From Planctomycetota bacterium (GTDB taxonomy: Bacteria > Planctomycetota > UBA8742 > UBA2392), in contig JAGQRH010000020.1 of assembly GCA_020425605.1 (NCBI GenBank), positions 18,372 to 82,371 on the forward strand: a stretch of DNA of 64,000 bases, in the 5' to 3' direction. The notes beneath the pieces were generated by a model that was not told where the DNA came from, searched no databases, and saw only the letters and a program-made list of their open reading frames with translations. This document shows positions 8,163-17,154 of the stretch, in pieces. Positions within the stretch are counted from its first letter, which is position 1. Each line of letters begins with the position of its first letter. Both the position numbers and the translations under genes were made by a program.

Positions 8163-9247
8163 CAGGCTTCCCCCTTCAGGTCGACCGGCTTGCCCTGCGC
8201 GCGAAGCTCGAGAACTCGCTTCAGGCCCTTGGCGCCCTCAGATGCCGCGACTGCGGAAGCGGTACCGCCTGCATAACCGTTGCGCGAAGTGGCTTCCGCG
8301 AGCCGGGCCAGGTTGAAGCCGAAGCCGACGGCGGGCACATCCATCCCGAAACGGTCGAACAGCCTATCGTAGCGGCCACCACCGCCAAGCTCCTCGCCTA
8401 CCGCCTCGTGATAGACCTTGAACATGAAGCCGCTGTAGTAGTCGGATCGACGCACTTCGCCCAGGTCAATGAGCACGCGGTCGGCGGCGCCTGCCTCGTC
8501 CAGCAGTTGGTAAAGACCCTCAAGCTCGGCGAGGGCAGCATCCGCCTCGGGTCTCAGCTTGAAGCCACGGGCCGCCTTGAACACTTCGGGGCCGCCGGTC
8601 AGCAAAGGCAATGACCCAAGCAGGGCCGCAGTATCGTCGTCAATGCCGATGCGTTGTGCCAGCTGCGCAATTCGACTGGGGTTCTTGTGGTCCAATGCCT
8701 CATGCAGGCGGCGTTCAACACGGCCCTTCTCCCCGAGCACTGCATGAATGAACCCGCCATGCCCCACCACGATGATCGCGTTTTCCGCGCCAGCGGCGTC
8801 GAGGCACTCGCGGGCCATGACCAGTGCGGCGGCGTCGTATGTGGCCCCTCTGGCGTTGACCCACTCCAGCCCGCGTTGGGTCTGCTCAACCCGATGGCCG
8901 TGCCCGCTGGGTGCGAATCGATAGACCCGACCCTCATAGCTGGCGCGGATTTGGCGGGCGTCGCGGCGCAGTTCCATGGCCAGCGCCTTGGCCGCAATCA
9001 GCGTGAAGTCGGCCCGCAGCGTGAGCCGATGGCCTTCACGGTCGACCAGGTTGTACAGCTCTGTCTCGCCGCCAAGGTCCCGGAATGTCTCCGCACTATC
9101 GAATGCGGGCAGGATGATTTCGGTGAAGCCCCAGCCGCGGGAAACCTCGGCAATCCTGTCGCTGATGAACTGGCGACGTGTGGCCTGTGGCCCGAACACC
9201 AGCTCGGTCCCCGGAGGGAATGAAAGTTTGTCGGCCGGGCCGGGCAT
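8162..9247 (-). CDS. hisZ: ATP phosphoribosyltransferase regulatory subunit HisZ
   Basis: 361 residues, a class II aminoacyl-tRNA synthetase-like protein that has lost synthetase function and forms a hetero-octamer with short HisG, providing histidine feedback. Motif-2-like RASYEGRVYRF and RVEQTQRGLEW, and the C-terminal GGGGRYDRLFDRFG with VGFGFNLARLAE, resemble HisS/HisZ. It is assigned to HisZ rather than HisS because the C-terminal anticodon-binding domain is absent and hisG short form follows at once. The gene begins 32 bases after the cytochrome c gene, so a promoter of its own in that gap would be tight. Confidence 0.93.
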   Translation of the reverse strand: MPGPADKLSFPPGTELVFGPQATRRQFISDRIAEVSRGWGFTEIILPAFDSAETFRDLGGETELYNLVDREGHRLTLRADFTLIAAKALAMELRRDARQIRASYEGRVYRFAPSGHGHRVEQTQRGLEWVNARGATYDAAALVMARECLDAAGAENAIIVVGHGGFIHAVLGEKGRVERRLHEALDHKNPSRIAQLAQRIGIDDDTAALLGSLPLLTGGPEVFKAARGFKLRPEADAALAELEGLYQLLDEAGAADRVLIDLGEVRRSDYYSGFMFKVYHEAVGEELGGGGRYDRLFDRFGMDVPAVGFGFNLARLAEATSRNGYAGGTASAVAASEGAKGLKRVLELRAQGKPVDLKGEA

Positions 9248-9279
9248 TGCAGTTTCCGGGAATCGCTAAGGAAGCGGGT

Positions 9280-9738
9280 TTAGCGCAGGGTCCAGAGAAA
9301 CTCAACCAGCGCACGGAGGTCTTCGTCCGTGACGCGCGGATTGGGCGGCATATGGGTGCCCCGATACTCTGGCTGATCAGCAAACGGGCTGGGGTACATC
9401 AGCGGGTCTTTCACATGCATGACCAGCCAACGGCGTCCCTTCAGCGGGTCATGATCGTTGCGTTCGAGCACGCGATCGCTGACGCCACCAAGCGGCGGCC
9501 CCATCAGTCCGCTGCGGTCATCCTTCGTTGAGTGGCAGCTCTGGCAACCCAGGCCCTGGAACAGCTTGCTGCCGCGCTCCTTGAGTTTCATTGCGTCGCC
9601 GGCAGCTGGTACTTCAGGGAAGGCAGCTTTGGCTGAGGCGTCCGGGTCGGCCGTAACGCCGGGGATATTGCCGGAATCGAGGCATGCCGCGGCCAGAAGG
9701 CCCATTCCACAGATCAGCAAATATGCTGGAAGCTTCAC
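9280..9738 (-). CDS. c-type cytochrome lipoprotein
   Basis: 152 residues with a signal peptide ending in a lipobox (LLAAAC, Cys19), so it is probably an envelope-anchored lipoprotein. One haem-binding CQSCH motif sits at about residues 70-74 and a likely axial Met in GTHMPPNPRV, giving a class I monohaem cytochrome with the pattern of small mono-haem subunits of electron-transfer complexes. The segment GCQSCHSTKDDRSGLMGPPL is typical of cytochrome c domains. Its ATG overlaps the upstream ABC ATPase stop by 4 bases, and the his genes follow. Its redox partner is unknown. Confidence 0.85.
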   Translation of the reverse strand: MKLPAYLLICGMGLLAAACLDSGNIPGVTADPDASAKAAFPEVPAAGDAMKLKERGSKLFQGLGCQSCHSTKDDRSGLMGPPLGGVSDRVLERNDHDPLKGRRWLVMHVKDPLMYPSPFADQPEYRGTHMPPNPRVTDEDLRALVEFLWTLR

Positions 9739-10424
9739 GCCGGTTCCCTGGTCTCGATGCGATCAATCAGGCCGTCCTTGTAGTGGACGATCCGGTCTGC
9801 CCTGTCCGCGACTCCACGTTCGTGAGTGACCACAATTAGTGTCATCCCCAGCTCGTTCTGCAGGCTATGAAACAGGTCCAGTAGCGCCGCTTCGCTTTCA
9901 CTGTCGACGTTGCCAGTGGGCTCGTCTGCGAGCAGAACGCGCGGACGATTCACGATGGCGCGGGCAATTGCCGCCCGCTGGCGTTCGCCGCCACTGACCT
10001 TTGCCGGGACATGGGTCAGGCGGTGTGACAGCCCAACTTGCTCAAGCGCTTTGCGGGCCAGCTCTTGCGCGCCTGATTTACCCTGGATCGGCAATGCCAC
10101 GTTGTCCAGCAGCGTCAGGTGCGGCAAAAGGTAGTGCAACTGAAAGACAAATCCGATTTCCTCGCGGCGGAACTTTGCGAGGTCCTTGATGTGGGCAATG
10201 TCCCGCCCGTGAATCAGCACCCTGCCCTTGTCCGGTTTGTCCAACGTGCCGATCAGGCTCAATAGCGTCGATTTGCCGCTGCCGGACTTGCCCATGATCG
10301 CCAGCATCTCACCAGCCGGCACGGTCAGGCTTACGCCTTTCACGGCCTCGATCCCGCCGGGGTAGGTTTTAACCAGGTCCTCAATCTGCAGGGCCGGTGG
10401 TGCGGATGGGTCGGTGGCTGCCAT
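9735..10424 (-). CDS. LolD/MacB-type ABC transporter ATP-binding protein
   Basis: About 229 residues from the ATG at 10424; a TTG at 10439 would add five residues, and neither has a clear ribosome site. The ATPase has Walker A MGKSGSGKST, the Q-loop in GFVFQLHYLLPHLT, the signature KVSGGERQRAAIARA, Walker B RVLLADEPTGNVD and the switch His in VVTHERG. The LTLLDNV and DEPTGNVD patterns place it in the LolD/MacB/FtsE-like group, which drives lipoprotein release or substrate extrusion with a FtsX-like permease. No permease gene is adjacent; a cytochrome lipoprotein gene follows instead, so the partner must be elsewhere. Confidence 0.85.
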   Translation of the reverse strand: MAATDPSAPPALQIEDLVKTYPGGIEAVKGVSLTVPAGEMLAIMGKSGSGKSTLLSLIGTLDKPDKGRVLIHGRDIAHIKDLAKFRREEIGFVFQLHYLLPHLTLLDNVALPIQGKSGAQELARKALEQVGLSHRLTHVPAKVSGGERQRAAIARAIVNRPRVLLADEPTGNVDSESEAALLDLFHSLQNELGMTLIVVTHERGVADRADRIVHYKDGLIDRIETREPA

Positions 10425-10545
10425 GTCGGCGGTATGCAACCACTGCTTCGTGGCTTTGGCAACGGGTGTTCAATGAAGCCTTGCCTGTTGCGCGGATTCT
10501 CGCAGGATGGGAATCTGACTCTGCTGTGATGCTTCGTGAAAGGGC

Positions 10546-10575
10546 TTGACACAAGTTGCCGCCGACCGCGACAAT
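10546..10575 (+). promoter_or_regulatory. Sigma-70-like promoter for the 10641 gene
   Basis: A perfect -35 box TTGACA (10546-10551) is followed after 18 bases by GACAAT (10570-10575). It lies about 65 bases ahead of the 10641 start, in the 200-base divergent intergenic region between the ABC ATPase gene and the plus-strand cluster. No counterpart as clear was found for the minus-strand operon. Confidence 0.5.
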
Positions 10576-10640
10576 TCCTCAACCCCAATGCATTGCAGCC
10601 GCATAACACGGGCAACGCCTGAACAGGTGCAAAACGACCT

Positions 10641-11801
10641 ATGGCCACACAAGAAGTAGTTCTTCGCCCCGGCGATTCAATATCTGTAAGACTCGAGGTG
10701 CCCGGTCAGCCCCTGCGCCTTGACATGAGTCTGACACCAGACGGCGTGTCCGTGTCAGCGCCCGTGCCGATGGGCGCCCCGACCATCTTTGGCGGCGTTC
10801 CACCTCTTCACGATGATCCCTCACCGGTTGATCTGACGGAAGAGTTCGCCCTGGAAGATGAAAGCGCGCATGAGCCCATGCCGGCGCAGAAGGTCGAAAG
10901 CCTCGCAGCGGTCGAGCCATTCGGCGGTGAGCCCATGGCCGTGGATATCCCGTTCGACGACGTTGATGGCGATGATGGCGGTCTCCAGATGGAAGAGACG
11001 GTCGGAACGCAGGATGTAACGGAATCAGACGACCTGGACCTCGACCTCAGCGATCTCGAGGGCGACCTTGAAGAAGAGTCCGTGTCGGCCGGCGTCGACA
11101 TTCCCGAAGACGATGCTGGCGGTCTCGGGCTTGAAGCGGATTCCATCGACATCCCCGCGGACGACGAGCCGGGTTTCAACGCAGACGCCATGACCATGCT
11201 GCCGCCGACACGCAAGGCGGCAGAAGAATCGCTTTCCATCGAGGATGACGACGCAGGGCTCTCGCTGGACAACCTGTCACTGGATGACGAGGAGGTTGAA
11301 TTGGACGCAGACGGCAATCCAAAGGCCAAGTTCAAGCCCGGACCGGAAGATACTCTCCCGGTCTGGACCGGAAAGGCCAGCAGCTACAAGGACCCCAACC
11401 TCGAGAAAAAGAAGAAGGAAACGTCGAAGCTGAACAAGGCGGCCGCGCCCGCTGCAAAGTCGTCCGCAAAGCCGTTAGCCGCTGCGAAGCTGCCCGGGGC
11501 TGCGAAGAAGCCGATCACCAAACAGCTCAAGAAGCCGGTAACCGGCGCCGTCGGACCGTCGTCTAGTGGCTCTGGTCGCAAAGCGGCCGAAGGGGCAGGC
11601 AATTTCACAGTATTCCTTTCGCCTCCGAAGGGGGCCGACAAGAAGCAGGCCGCGGCCGAGATCATCGCGGAGATTCAGGGCATCGACATGAACTCGGCGA
11701 TTGCATTGGCCGGCAAGATGATCGTGCCTGTAGTGAAGGGCGTCTCGGAAGACGAGGCACAAGGCGTGCGCGACCGGTTCAAGGACGCAGGCCTTTCTTG
11801 A
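10641..11801 (+). CDS. Acidic protein with a C-terminal ribosomal L7/L12-like domain
   Basis: 386 residues, function unknown. Residues 1-~45 form a compact start (VVLRPGDSISVRLEVPGQ). Residues ~60-230 are very acidic, rich in Asp, Glu and Ser and probably unstructured. Residues ~250-320 are Lys/Ala/Pro-rich. The last ~65 residues (NFTVFLSPP onward, including IAEIQGIDMNSAIALAG and VVKGVSEDEAQGVRDRF) follow the pattern of the L7/L12 C-terminal domain: FxVxL, Lys-rich helix, Ala-x-x-Leu helix, then KGVSxDEA and AG at the end. That resemblance is my reading of the pattern. It heads a cluster with a FHA protein and a membrane protein, so a signalling or scaffold role is possible. Confidence 0.75.
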   Translation: MATQEVVLRPGDSISVRLEVPGQPLRLDMSLTPDGVSVSAPVPMGAPTIFGGVPPLHDDPSPVDLTEEFALEDESAHEPMPAQKVESLAAVEPFGGEPMAVDIPFDDVDGDDGGLQMEETVGTQDVTESDDLDLDLSDLEGDLEEESVSAGVDIPEDDAGGLGLEADSIDIPADDEPGFNADAMTMLPPTRKAAEESLSIEDDDAGLSLDNLSLDDEEVELDADGNPKAKFKPGPEDTLPVWTGKASSYKDPNLEKKKKETSKLNKAAAPAAKSSAKPLAAAKLPGAAKKPITKQLKKPVTGAVGPSSSGSGRKAAEGAGNFTVFLSPPKGADKKQAAAEIIAEIQGIDMNSAIALAGKMIVPVVKGVSEDEAQGVRDRFKDAGLS

Positions 11802-11846
11802 CGCATCACCCAGAAGCGCTAAACCGTAACAGGGAAACACACCTCA

Positions 11847-12116
11847 ATGAAGATCATCAAGAACGACGACGGCTCGGCCACTCTGCAGTCTGACCACGGG
11901 AACTTTGAGTTCACCGATGACGAATTCGACGACCTTATCCATGCCATCCCCATCAGCACCACACACCTCTACCGCCTGCTGATTGACACATTGATCGAGG
12001 GTGACGAGCGCAAGCAACAGATGCGCGGGCTCATCGAGGCGACCGGCAACTCTGATGCGCAGCTGACGCTGCTGCAGAATGAAGCGCTCCGGTTCGTCGA
12101 CGGGGAAGACGACTAG
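11847..12116 (+). CDS. Small acidic protein of unknown function
   Basis: 89 residues; no family recognised. It is rich in Asp and Glu (FEFTDDEFDDLIHAI) and predicted to be mostly helical after an N-terminal beta pair (MKIIKNDDGSATLQ). There is no signal peptide or membrane segment, so it is probably cytoplasmic. An AGGGAA ribosome site lies about 11 bases ahead of the ATG. It is separated from the STAS/FHA gene by only 3 bases, so the two are almost certainly co-translated and may interact. Confidence 0.75.
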   Translation: MKIIKNDDGSATLQSDHGNFEFTDDEFDDLIHAIPISTTHLYRLLIDTLIEGDERKQQMRGLIEATGNSDAQLTLLQNEALRFVDGEDD

Positions 12117-12119
12117 GCC

Positions 12120-12947
12120 ATGTCCGCAACGTTGCGCTGGAATCGACTTGTCATCGCCGCTGAGAGTGAAGAAGAATTCATCTCGGCGGTGTTCGACTAT
12201 TTCCCGCAACTGCTGCAGCTTCCGTACGACCGTGTTGAGATGGACATCACCGGCACGGCGGAGATCTCGGAAGACGCGTTCCGCAGTATCGCCATCAAGC
12301 TGATCGGCGGAGAGGCTGCGGAGAAAAAAGTCCTGATTCGGATTCCTCCATCCGTCGACCGCTATTTCCGGCACGCCAACCTGTACCGCATGGTCGAGGT
12401 CGATGTGGTCCAGCCTCTGGCAGGTAACGGCAAGATGGACGCCGCCAAGGTCAAGGCGAACATCAAGGGCTCAAAGTACGAGGCGGTCAAGGCCGCCAAG
12501 CCGATTCAATCGGATATGACCGAGATGGCGCCACCGGCAGCATTGGCGCCGGAGGCACCCGATCTTGCACCTGAGCCGGCCAAGAAGACCAAGCCCACCC
12601 GCGCCTCTCGCCCGGTAGAAAAGGCTTCGAAGGCTGAAGTCGGCTACATGGTGGATGTCGAGAGCGGTACACGCCATGAGATCCGCAAGACCATGATGAT
12701 CGGCCGCGAGCCGCCCAGCGACCTCGTGTTCCAGATCCCGACGATCAGCAAGCGCCACTTCCAGATTCGCAAGGAAGGGGATGCGTTCATGATTGAAGAC
12801 ATGCGCTCTACCAACGGGACCTATCTCAATGGGCTGCCGGTCCATGAGCCTGTGCCCCTGCGCGACGGGGACGAGATCGTTGTCGCCATCACGCTGAAGC
12901 ACCCGAAGGGCGCCAGAATCTTCCAGTTCACAACGAAGCCGGAATAG
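12120..12947 (+). CDS. FHA-domain protein with STAS-like N-terminal domain
   Basis: 275 residues. The C-terminal ~90 residues form a forkhead-associated domain that binds phosphothreonine peptides: MMIGREPPSDLVF with the conserved Gly-Arg near residue 193, ISKRHFQI with Ser and His, and RSTNGTYLNG. The N-terminal ~100 residues (VEMDITGTAEISEDAF, KVLIRIPPSVDRYF, LYRMVEVD) have the strand-helix order of a STAS domain, as in anti-sigma factor antagonists; this assignment is weaker. A Pro/Ala/Lys linker joins them. It lies 3 bases after the small acidic gene and upstream of a membrane protein. No kinase is adjacent, so the phosphorylated partner is unknown. Confidence 0.82.
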   Translation: MSATLRWNRLVIAAESEEEFISAVFDYFPQLLQLPYDRVEMDITGTAEISEDAFRSIAIKLIGGEAAEKKVLIRIPPSVDRYFRHANLYRMVEVDVVQPLAGNGKMDAAKVKANIKGSKYEAVKAAKPIQSDMTEMAPPAALAPEAPDLAPEPAKKTKPTRASRPVEKASKAEVGYMVDVESGTRHEIRKTMMIGREPPSDLVFQIPTISKRHFQIRKEGDAFMIEDMRSTNGTYLNGLPVHEPVPLRDGDEIVVAITLKHPKGARIFQFTTKPE

Positions 12948-13011
12948 GCTCCAATAGCCGCAGCTGAACCGGGAGCGGAATTCCCCGTTCCTATGGTTAA
13001 GAGGTGCGCCA

Positions 13012-14895
13012 TTGGCCAAGATTTCGCTCAAGCCAGTTGACCACGGCCCGGCCCCCGCCGCGTCGGCCATGTTCGTGAAGCTGGCGGGCCTGGTGGTGAT
13101 GACGACCACGCTGGTCGGCGTCATCTTCATGCTGCTGACCTATTCGTGGCAGGATGAGCGCAAGTCCTGGGACTGGGAGCCCGAGAGCATCCGCACCAAC
13201 TTTGATCCTCTCCTGACGACCGAACAGATCCGTAAACGCTTCAAAGAGCTGCGTGACGAGTGGCAGACGAAGAACCCGATCAACCAGCTGCCGGGTAATT
13301 TCGAAACGGACCCCGACCCGACCAGCTCCAACAAGCCAAAATCCAACGACATCGGCCTGCCGTTTGATGGCGGCGAAGAGCTGCCACCACCGGATCCCTT
13401 TCCATCGAGCGGCGGCGTAGACCAACGTGACCTCGCGCGACAGGATGCCGAGCGCGAGCTTGCGGTGGCCGAGAAGCTGAATCTTCCGCCCGTCTTCAAC
13501 CTCACGGACGAGACACAGAACCTGCTCGACTTCGTCCAGTTCACGGACGCGTCGCGCGAAAAATCAATGAACGAGTTCGATGCCTACCGCGGGCGGCAGG
13601 CCCCGACGAATGAAGTTCTGGCATTGCAGATATTGCGTAAGCTTCCCGACGCTGGAAGCGCGGACTATGCGGACTACCTGGCCAAAATCGACAAGGACGG
13701 CTGGTTCTACGGCAAGTCACAGGATGTCTGCGAAGTGTATCGAGGCCGCGGGTTCTCGGCCGAGGGCCGACTGTTTGACCTGTACGAGATCAAGCCGGAC
13801 AAGCCGATCGTGCTGCAGGATGGCACGAAGGTCGAGAGTTACTTTGAGGGCGTGGTCGCGTTGCTCGGCGCTGGCATGGTACGCAAGGAGCACAAGATTG
13901 AGCAGCGCACCGTGCTCTTCCAGTCCTTGAGCATCCCGGAGGGGCTCAGGGATTACGTGAACGACAAAGGCTCCGTCTCGCACGAAGACAAGCTGGTCAC
14001 GAACAAGGTCATGGTAAAGATGACCGGGGCATTCCTGCGCCGCTGGATCTACAGCCGTGAGGTGAAGCCGTACAGCACCGAGGCCAAGAAGGTACTGACG
14101 CAGGATCATCTGCCGTTGCTCCTGACTGCCGACCTGGCCCGGAGTGACAGGACCCCGTACGAGCTGACCGACGAGTTGCTGCAACAGGTTCGCGACGCAA
14201 TGCGGGAAGATCCGGTGTATCTTGAGTCCGAGGCGGCCTACTACGCGATGCTTGCCAAGGCCAATGACCCGGACGACGAAGTCGACGTCGTCGACGAGAT
14301 CGGCTATTTCGACCTCGCCGGCGAGGAAACCGGCCCGCGCTATCGCGGCCAGGGCATTCATGTCGTCGGCATGATCGGCGATGACTATGCGCCGGTCATC
14401 CTGCCCCCGAACATCAGCGGCCTGCGCCGCGTGTTCCGCGCGCTTGTGCTGCACGACACCAGCGACCTGGAGTCGCCCAAGCGCTATCTTTGCGACATGA
14501 TTGAGCCCCCCACCGGGCTTGAGCCCCGGGCATTGATCGACATCGACGCGCGCTACTATCGAAACGTGTTCGAGAGCAATAGCACCAGCTCAAGTGTTCG
14601 GCCGCTGTTGATTGTGCGCAAGATGAAGGGCATCGCTGAAGACAGCGATGAGGGTGCGTGGCTCTATGCAGTTGGCGGTATAGGCGGCGTCGTATTGCTG
14701 CTGGCCGTATTGACGTGGTTTATCGTCAGCGAGCGCCGGGAACGCGCACGCTTCGAGGCTAGCACGCTTGAGCTGTCGCGTGGCCGAATCAAGAAACAGG
14801 GCGGGCTGAAACTCAAGCCGCTGCCGGGCGGAAAGGGCAGTCCGCCCGAAGGCTCCGAGGCGGCAGCAGATCCTTCAGGCGATGGCAAGGAATAG
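13012..14895 (+). CDS. Membrane protein with N- and C-terminal anchors, function unknown
   Basis: 627 residues starting at TTG, with an AGAGGTG ribosome site 6-7 bases ahead. One transmembrane helix lies at residues ~20-43 (VKLAGLVVMTTTLVGVIF) and another at ~550-573 (VGGIGGVVLLLAVLTWFIV). The ~500 residues between are soluble and probably periplasmic, with no recognised domain and no repeated Cys or catalytic motif. The C-terminus is a short, basic, Gly/Pro-rich cytoplasmic tail. It is the last gene of the 10641 cluster, suggesting it is the membrane partner of the FHA protein. aroB follows after 31 bases. Confidence 0.75.
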   Translation: MAKISLKPVDHGPAPAASAMFVKLAGLVVMTTTLVGVIFMLLTYSWQDERKSWDWEPESIRTNFDPLLTTEQIRKRFKELRDEWQTKNPINQLPGNFETDPDPTSSNKPKSNDIGLPFDGGEELPPPDPFPSSGGVDQRDLARQDAERELAVAEKLNLPPVFNLTDETQNLLDFVQFTDASREKSMNEFDAYRGRQAPTNEVLALQILRKLPDAGSADYADYLAKIDKDGWFYGKSQDVCEVYRGRGFSAEGRLFDLYEIKPDKPIVLQDGTKVESYFEGVVALLGAGMVRKEHKIEQRTVLFQSLSIPEGLRDYVNDKGSVSHEDKLVTNKVMVKMTGAFLRRWIYSREVKPYSTEAKKVLTQDHLPLLLTADLARSDRTPYELTDELLQQVRDAMREDPVYLESEAAYYAMLAKANDPDDEVDVVDEIGYFDLAGEETGPRYRGQGIHVVGMIGDDYAPVILPPNISGLRRVFRALVLHDTSDLESPKRYLCDMIEPPTGLEPRALIDIDARYYRNVFESNSTSSSVRPLLIVRKMKGIAEDSDEGAWLYAVGGIGGVVLLLAVLTWFIVSERRERARFEASTLELSRGRIKKQGGLKLKPLPGGKGSPPEGSEAAADPSGDGKE

Positions 14896-14926
14896 TCGTT
14901 TGCCGCCTATCTGCTAGTCTCTGGCT

Positions 14927-16012
14927 ATGGATGTTACCCGCGTGCCGGTGTCTCTTGGAGAGCGCAGCTACGACGTCGTGATCGGCGAGCGTCTGATTGG
15001 CGAATTGCGCGAATTCGCCGAATCCGAGAAGCCGACTTCTTCCTTCATCGTCACTGACAGCAATGTCGGGCCACTTCACGCGGATGCCGTTCAGAACGCA
15101 GTCGTCGCCAATCGGGTGCTGACAATCCAGGCCGGCGAAAACAGCAAAAGCCTCGCCCAGCTTGGCCGTCTCTACGACGAAGCGTTCGCCACCCGCCAAC
15201 TGGATCGGCACTCGCTGGTGTTTGCGCTCGGTGGCGGGGTCGTCGGCGATCTTGGCGGCTACCTTGCGGCGACACTCCTGCGCGGAATCCGATACGTGCA
15301 GGTGCCGACGAGCCTTCTGGCGATGGTGGACTCGAGCGTGGGCGGCAAGACAGCCATCAACCACGCGACAGGCAAGAACCTGATCGGCGTTTTCCACCAG
15401 CCGGCCGCCGTATTCTGCGACCTTCACTTTCTCAAGACTCTGCCGGATCGCGAGTACACCAGCGCACTGGCCGAGATCGTGAAGACCGCGGCACTCAGCG
15501 GCGAAGAATTGATGGCCGCGCTGGAGGAATCGGCAGGGAAGATCGTGGTGCGCGACCTGCCAACGCTGCACTCCGTGATCGAGGCCTGCGTACGATTCAA
15601 AGCCGAAGTAGTCGCCGAGGATGAGGTCGAAGTTTCCGGCCGTCGGGCGACACTCAATCTCGGGCACTCGCTTGCGCATGTTATTGAGACCGCCTTCCCG
15701 GAGAGATTCCTGCACGGCGAAGCTGTATCGATCGGGACCGCGGCCGCACTGCGACTGTCGGTAGAACGTGCCCAGCTATCCGGCGATGTAGCGTCTCGCG
15801 TGACCGCGCTGCTTGAACGCTTTGGCCTGCCGGTTGAAGCGCCCGCCGAACTTGGCGCCGCACAGGTACTACAACTCATGGAGACTGACAAGAAACGCGC
15901 GGGCCACGTCGTGCGGTTTGTCGTGCTGTCCGAGCTGGGCGAGGCCGGCGCGCTCCCCTGCAAGCTGGATGACGACCTGGCAGCACTACTCCTGGGCCGG
16001 GCAAATGCGTGA
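14927..16012 (+). CDS. aroB: 3-dehydroquinate synthase
   Basis: 361 residues, usual length. It converts DAHP to 3-dehydroquinate in the shikimate pathway using NAD and a divalent metal. The NAD-binding ALGGGVVGDLGGYLAA, the substrate loop QVPTSLLAMVDSSVGGKTA, GKNLIGVFHQP, the metal Glu in ALAEIVKTA and the metal His residues in NLGHSLAHVIE and FLHGEAVSIG are all visible. Its end overlaps the dprA start by 8 bases. Together with pheA and the aminotransferase near 24000 it is one of several aromatic-pathway genes here, although they are not in one operon. Confidence 0.96.
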   Translation: MDVTRVPVSLGERSYDVVIGERLIGELREFAESEKPTSSFIVTDSNVGPLHADAVQNAVVANRVLTIQAGENSKSLAQLGRLYDEAFATRQLDRHSLVFALGGGVVGDLGGYLAATLLRGIRYVQVPTSLLAMVDSSVGGKTAINHATGKNLIGVFHQPAAVFCDLHFLKTLPDREYTSALAEIVKTAALSGEELMAALEESAGKIVVRDLPTLHSVIEACVRFKAEVVAEDEVEVSGRRATLNLGHSLAHVIETAFPERFLHGEAVSIGTAAALRLSVERAQLSGDVASRVTALLERFGLPVEAPAELGAAQVLQLMETDKKRAGHVVRFVVLSELGEAGALPCKLDDDLAALLLGRANA

Positions 16013-17114
16013 GATTGAAGCAAAGCTTGCTCTGGCCGTAACTCAGAAGTTTACGCCGCTCGGTATGGCGAACCTGTTGAAGCGCTTCGGCAGCGCCAGC
16101 GGAGTTGTGGCCGCGCCAAGGACGGAGATCAACAAGGTTCCCAAGGTGAACAAGCAGGGGGCCGAGGCGCTGGCCGAAGTAATCCGGAAGGGCGATCACC
16201 TGCGCGAGCTTGAGGAGTGCGAGAAGCACGGAATCAGGCTCCTTGAGCTGGAAGACAAGGCCTACCCTCAATTGCTGAAGCGCATCGACGACCCGCCGCC
16301 GCTGATGTATGTGCGCGGTGAAATCAATGAGCTGGATGACCTTGCACTGGCCATCGTCGGTGGACGCAGTGCCAGCTACTACGGCACCGCGCAGGCAGCG
16401 CGCTTCGCCCGCGACTTCGCGATCCGCCGAGTCACGGTGGTCAGCGGGCTCGCACGCGGTATCGACACGGCTTCGCACCGGGCCGCGCTGGATGCCGGCG
16501 GGCGAACACTTGCCGTTGTCGGCAGCGGCCTGCTCGACATCTATCCACCGGAGAACGACCGATTTGCGCTGGAGATCGCCGAAAACGGAGCGGTCATCAG
16601 CGAGTTTCCGCTGCACACTCCCGGCCGTGCGCGAAACTTCCCGCAACGCAACCGGATCATTTCCGGGCTCAGCCTCGGCGTGCTGGTGGTGGAAGCCACG
16701 CGCAAATCCGGCTCACTCATCACGGCCCGACTCGCGGCGGAGCAAGGCCGCGAAGTCTTCGCCCTGCCTGGCAAGGTGGACAGCGACCTCAGCCAGGGCC
16801 CGCACGACCTGATTCGCGAAGGCGCGCACCTCGTGGCCGAGCCGGAGCACGTCTACGAAGGCCTCGAGATGCTGAAGCTGCTTCCTGAGGAGAAGGCCCC
16901 CGAGAAGCGGGCCACCGCCACGCCACAAGGCATGTCCCCCACCGAGGCTGCACTCTGGAAAGTGCTGATGCCCAGTGACGGGCTGACGGTAGATGAGCTG
17001 ATGGGCAAAACCAGCCTGCCCGCGGCGCAAATCAGCAGTGGCCTGCTGACCCTTGAAATGAAGCGCCTCGCAAAAGCCCTGCCCGGCAAGCGCTACGTGC
17101 GCTTGGAAGCCTGA
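16005..17114 (+). CDS. dprA: DNA-processing protein DprA (Smf)
   Basis: 369 residues from the ATG at 16005; the open frame extends further upstream, but that part only shadows aroB. DprA loads RecA on incoming single-stranded DNA in natural transformation. An N-terminal helix-hairpin-helix-like region (GMANLLKRFG) is followed by the Rossmann core: AIVGGRSAS, VVSGLARGIDTASHRAAL, AVVGSGLLDIYPPEN, GAVISEFPL, NFPQRNRIISGLS, RKSGSLITARLAAEQGREVFALPG and SQGPHDLIREGA. The C-terminal ~70 residues resemble a winged helix. No other competence gene is next to it. Confidence 0.93.
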   Translation: MREIEAKLALAVTQKFTPLGMANLLKRFGSASGVVAAPRTEINKVPKVNKQGAEALAEVIRKGDHLRELEECEKHGIRLLELEDKAYPQLLKRIDDPPPLMYVRGEINELDDLALAIVGGRSASYYGTAQAARFARDFAIRRVTVVSGLARGIDTASHRAALDAGGRTLAVVGSGLLDIYPPENDRFALEIAENGAVISEFPLHTPGRARNFPQRNRIISGLSLGVLVVEATRKSGSLITARLAAEQGREVFALPGKVDSDLSQGPHDLIREGAHLVAEPEHVYEGLEMLKLLPEEKAPEKRATATPQGMSPTEAALWKVLMPSDGLTVDELMGKTSLPAAQISSGLLTLEMKRLAKALPGKRYVRLEA

Positions 17115-17154
17115 CGCGCGCTCATATACTCGCGCAACGTCTGCCGGAGTTCGC

